Source: CAZDDI01 sp964504195
GTDB taxonomy: Bacteria > Chloroflexota > Anaerolineae > B4-G1 > SLSP01
Direction of reading: 5' to 3'
DNA length: 64,000 nucleotides
Assembly: GCA_964504195.1 (NCBI GenBank)
Contig: CAZDDI010000004.1
Coordinates: 97,443 to 161,442, forward strand
Of the stretch, positions 62,164 to 64,000 are shown piece after piece. The position numbers and the translations under genes are program-made. Each line of letters begins with the position of its first letter. Position 1 is the stretch's first letter. The notes under the pieces were generated by a model. The model was not told where the DNA came from. It worked only from the letters and a program-made list of their open reading frames with translations, and did no database searches.

Positions 62164-63906
62164 GTGAAAACACTGCGCTTTCTCAATCCCTATATTAAAC
62201 GCTACATGCGCCCCTTGTCAATCACCGTCGTGAGCATGGTGCTGCTCGTCGGGGTGCAACTGCTGATCCCCTGGATTATCAGGCTGCTCATCGCTGAGGT
62301 GCAGGCGCAAGTCACCGGGCAGGCGTCAGAAGACCTCATCACCCAACTGGCAGTAATAACCCTAGTGGTGTACCTGGCGCGCGCGGGCCTGCAATTCCTA
62401 CGCAGCTACATGGCCCACGTCGCCGGCTGGGGCGTGGTAGCCGACGCACGCCGTGCCATTTACGAACACCTGCAACGCCTCTCGCTCCGCTTCTACGAGG
62501 ATAAGCAAACCGGGCAGTTAATGTCGCGTGTCATCAATGACTCAGACCTGTTCGAGCGACTCATCTCGCACGCCATCCCCGACGTAGCGGTGAACATCCT
62601 CACGCTTATCGGCGTCAGCGCGGTGCTGTTCAGCCTGAACCCGCAGCTCATGCTGTTGAGCCTCATCCCTATCCCCTTCGTCGTCCTGGCGATGCAGGGC
62701 TTCGCCAAATATGTGCGCCCCGCATTCAAAGAACGGCAGAAAGAGCTCGGCGAGCTCAATGCCGCACTCAACGACAACATTTCCGGCATCCGCGAAATCA
62801 AAGCGTTCACCCGCGAGGATATGGAGACCTTGCGAGTGGCCGGACACATCAACCGCTACCGCGATTCGCTCCTGCGCGCCCTCCGGCTGATGGCAACCTT
62901 CCAGCCCTTCGTCGAACTGGCCTCCTCGCTGGGCACCATCATCATCATCTACTTCGGTGGGCGGCTTGCGCTCGGTCAGGTGCTTGCCATCGAAGACCTG
63001 GTCGCCTTCTTCCTCTACCTCGATCTCTTCTACCAGCCCGTCCGGGCCTTGAGTGGGGCCTGGGAACAGGTACAGGAGGCCCTCGCTGGCGCGGAGCGGG
63101 TTGCGGAGCTATTGGATGAAGAACCCGATGTGCAGGATCGCCCAGAGGCCATCGAGCTCCCGGAACGGGCAACCGGGCACCTCACGCTACATAATGTCAC
63201 CTTCCACTACAGTCAGGGCGAGACCGTGCTCGATAGGATCAGCCTGGACATCCCCGCACATTCGGTAGCGGCACTGGTCGGGCCGACGGGCGTGGGCAAG
63301 ACGACCCTGGCAAGCCTGATTCCGCGCTTTTATGATGTCTGCGATGGCGCTATCACGCTCGACGGGCATGACATCCGCGGGCTCACACTCCGCAGCCTGC
63401 GTCGCCAAATCAGCATCGTCTTGCAAGATGTCTTCCTATTTCACGGCACAGCCGGGGATAACATCCGTTTTGGGCGACCGGATGCAACCGAGGCGGAAAT
63501 TATCGTAGCCGCGCAAATCGCCAACGCTCACGAATTCATCATGCGGTTGCCACAGGGTTATGATACGCTCATCGGCGAGCGCGGGGTTAAACTATCGGGA
63601 GGACAAAAACAGCGCATCGCCATCGCCCGCGCGGTGCTCAAGGATGCACCTATTCTAATTTTGGATGAGGCAACCTCATCGGTGGATACAGAAACGGAGC
63701 TGTTAATCCAACAGGCATTGGAGCGGTTGATGGTAGGGCGCACCACGCTGGTCATCGCGCATCGACTCTCCACTATCCGCAACGCCGACAAGATTGTAGT
63801 CTTGGAAGGCTCACGCATCCGCGAACAAGGTACACACGAAGAACTGTTAGCGCTCAATGGCCTCTACCGCCACCTCAACGAAGTGCAGCGGCAAATCGCA
63901 CCCTAA
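62164..63906 (+). CDS. ABC exporter, fused membrane and ATPase domains (MsbA/MDR-like)
   Basis: This 580-residue half-transporter has six membrane helices over residues 1 to about 310, with the coupling segments FYEDKQTGQLMSRVINDSDLFERL and ERQKELGELNAALNDNISGIREIKAFTRED. The ATPase domain (about 335-575) has Walker A GPTGVGKTT near 374, Q-loop IVLQDVFLFHGT, signature KLSGGQKQRIAIARAVL, Walker B ILILDEATSSVD and switch IAHRLSTIRNAD, all intact. It should act as a homodimer exporting lipids or drugs; the substrate is unknown. The GTG start is preceded by a GTGAGG ribosome-binding site. It is transcribed away from the sugar operon and has no visible partner gene before the window ends. Confidence 0.92.
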   Translation: MKTLRFLNPYIKRYMRPLSITVVSMVLLVGVQLLIPWIIRLLIAEVQAQVTGQASEDLITQLAVITLVVYLARAGLQFLRSYMAHVAGWGVVADARRAIYEHLQRLSLRFYEDKQTGQLMSRVINDSDLFERLISHAIPDVAVNILTLIGVSAVLFSLNPQLMLLSLIPIPFVVLAMQGFAKYVRPAFKERQKELGELNAALNDNISGIREIKAFTREDMETLRVAGHINRYRDSLLRALRLMATFQPFVELASSLGTIIIIYFGGRLALGQVLAIEDLVAFFLYLDLFYQPVRALSGAWEQVQEALAGAERVAELLDEEPDVQDRPEAIELPERATGHLTLHNVTFHYSQGETVLDRISLDIPAHSVAALVGPTGVGKTTLASLIPRFYDVCDGAITLDGHDIRGLTLRSLRRQISIVLQDVFLFHGTAGDNIRFGRPDATEAEIIVAAQIANAHEFIMRLPQGYDTLIGERGVKLSGGQKQRIAIARAVLKDAPILILDEATSSVDTETELLIQQALERLMVGRTTLVIAHRLSTIRNADKIVVLEGSRIREQGTHEELLALNGLYRHLNEVQRQIAP

Positions 63907-64000
63907 TCTGAGACAGCACAAGCATCAAATACAAAACAGAGGCGGGCCCCGCCAAGACCGGGCCCCCCCGGGTGAATGGGGAGGGGCCGATTTTAAAGAC
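63907..64000. other. low-complexity window end
   Basis: After the exporter stop a GGCGGGCCCCGCC palindrome and runs of C and G occur, followed by GGGGAGGGG. It could be a terminator stem, but the homopolymer runs may also reflect a contig edge. No gene is seen. Confidence 0.4.

Overview
The window is 64 kb of GC-rich bacterial chromosome with short AT-rich spacers. The gene set points to Chloroflexota, probably an Anaerolineae/Caldilineae-type lineage: a radical-SAM pair of the TIGR03960/TIGR03936 kind, BTAD/NB-ARC/TPR regulators, large secreted proteins ending in a YLPLV-like motif, and abundant short palindromic intergenic repeats. This placement is inference from gene content; no rRNA is present and I saw no tRNA or CRISPR array by eye.

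Layout. 514-4071 is a fixABCX-type operon: two electron transfer flavoprotein subunits, an ETF-quinone oxidoreductase and its ferredoxin. 4320-5908 encodes a membrane protein and a DUF2807 lipoprotein. 6021-9143 is a GH38 alpha-mannosidase. 9501-13571 holds an unusual REC-HTH-REC response regulator and a divergent pair (lipoprotein metalloprotease and RNase D). 13628-20041 is housekeeping: MBL/beta-CASP RNase, lipoyl/octanoyl transferase, DUF503, DnaG and the primary sigma factor. 20389-25761 holds YjbQ, the radical-SAM pair, a metallophosphoesterase, a PAS protein and a GNAT.

26203-40784 (minus strand) is a cell-surface block: a ~2939-residue protein with two GH13 catalytic domains, binding modules and five FN3-like repeats; two small uncharacterised genes; a beta-helix protein; and a beta-propeller lipoprotein. 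40945-44328 is a SARP-type regulator. 44581-51392 holds rubrerythrin, a PspC/LiaF-like membrane-stress cluster, a 7TM-GAF-PAS histidine kinase and a FAD oxidoreductase. 52011-54527 has SEC-C methionine aminopeptidase, a LysM-CAP lipoprotein and a small membrane protein.

54979-61823 (minus strand) is the most interesting locus. It is a xylose-type sugar ABC transporter (XylF-XylG-XylH order) whose binding protein is a covalent tandem duplication. It is followed by a protein that fuses a degenerate sugar-type ABC ATPase domain to a NarX-type histidine kinase. I propose a sensor kinase that docks on, or evolved from, the transporter it monitors. An ABC exporter closes the window.

A second theme is intergenic repeats. 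There is a ~133-bp inverted-repeat element in three copies, one flanked by a perfect 10-bp direct repeat. A GTGAAACGTGA-type repeat supplies or abuts the stop codons of six genes. CACAGAGACACAGAG palindromes occupy all three gaps of the sugar operon. Several larger MITE-like palindromes and 91-bp tandem repeats are also present. All calls rest on reading the sequence and translations; no database search was run.
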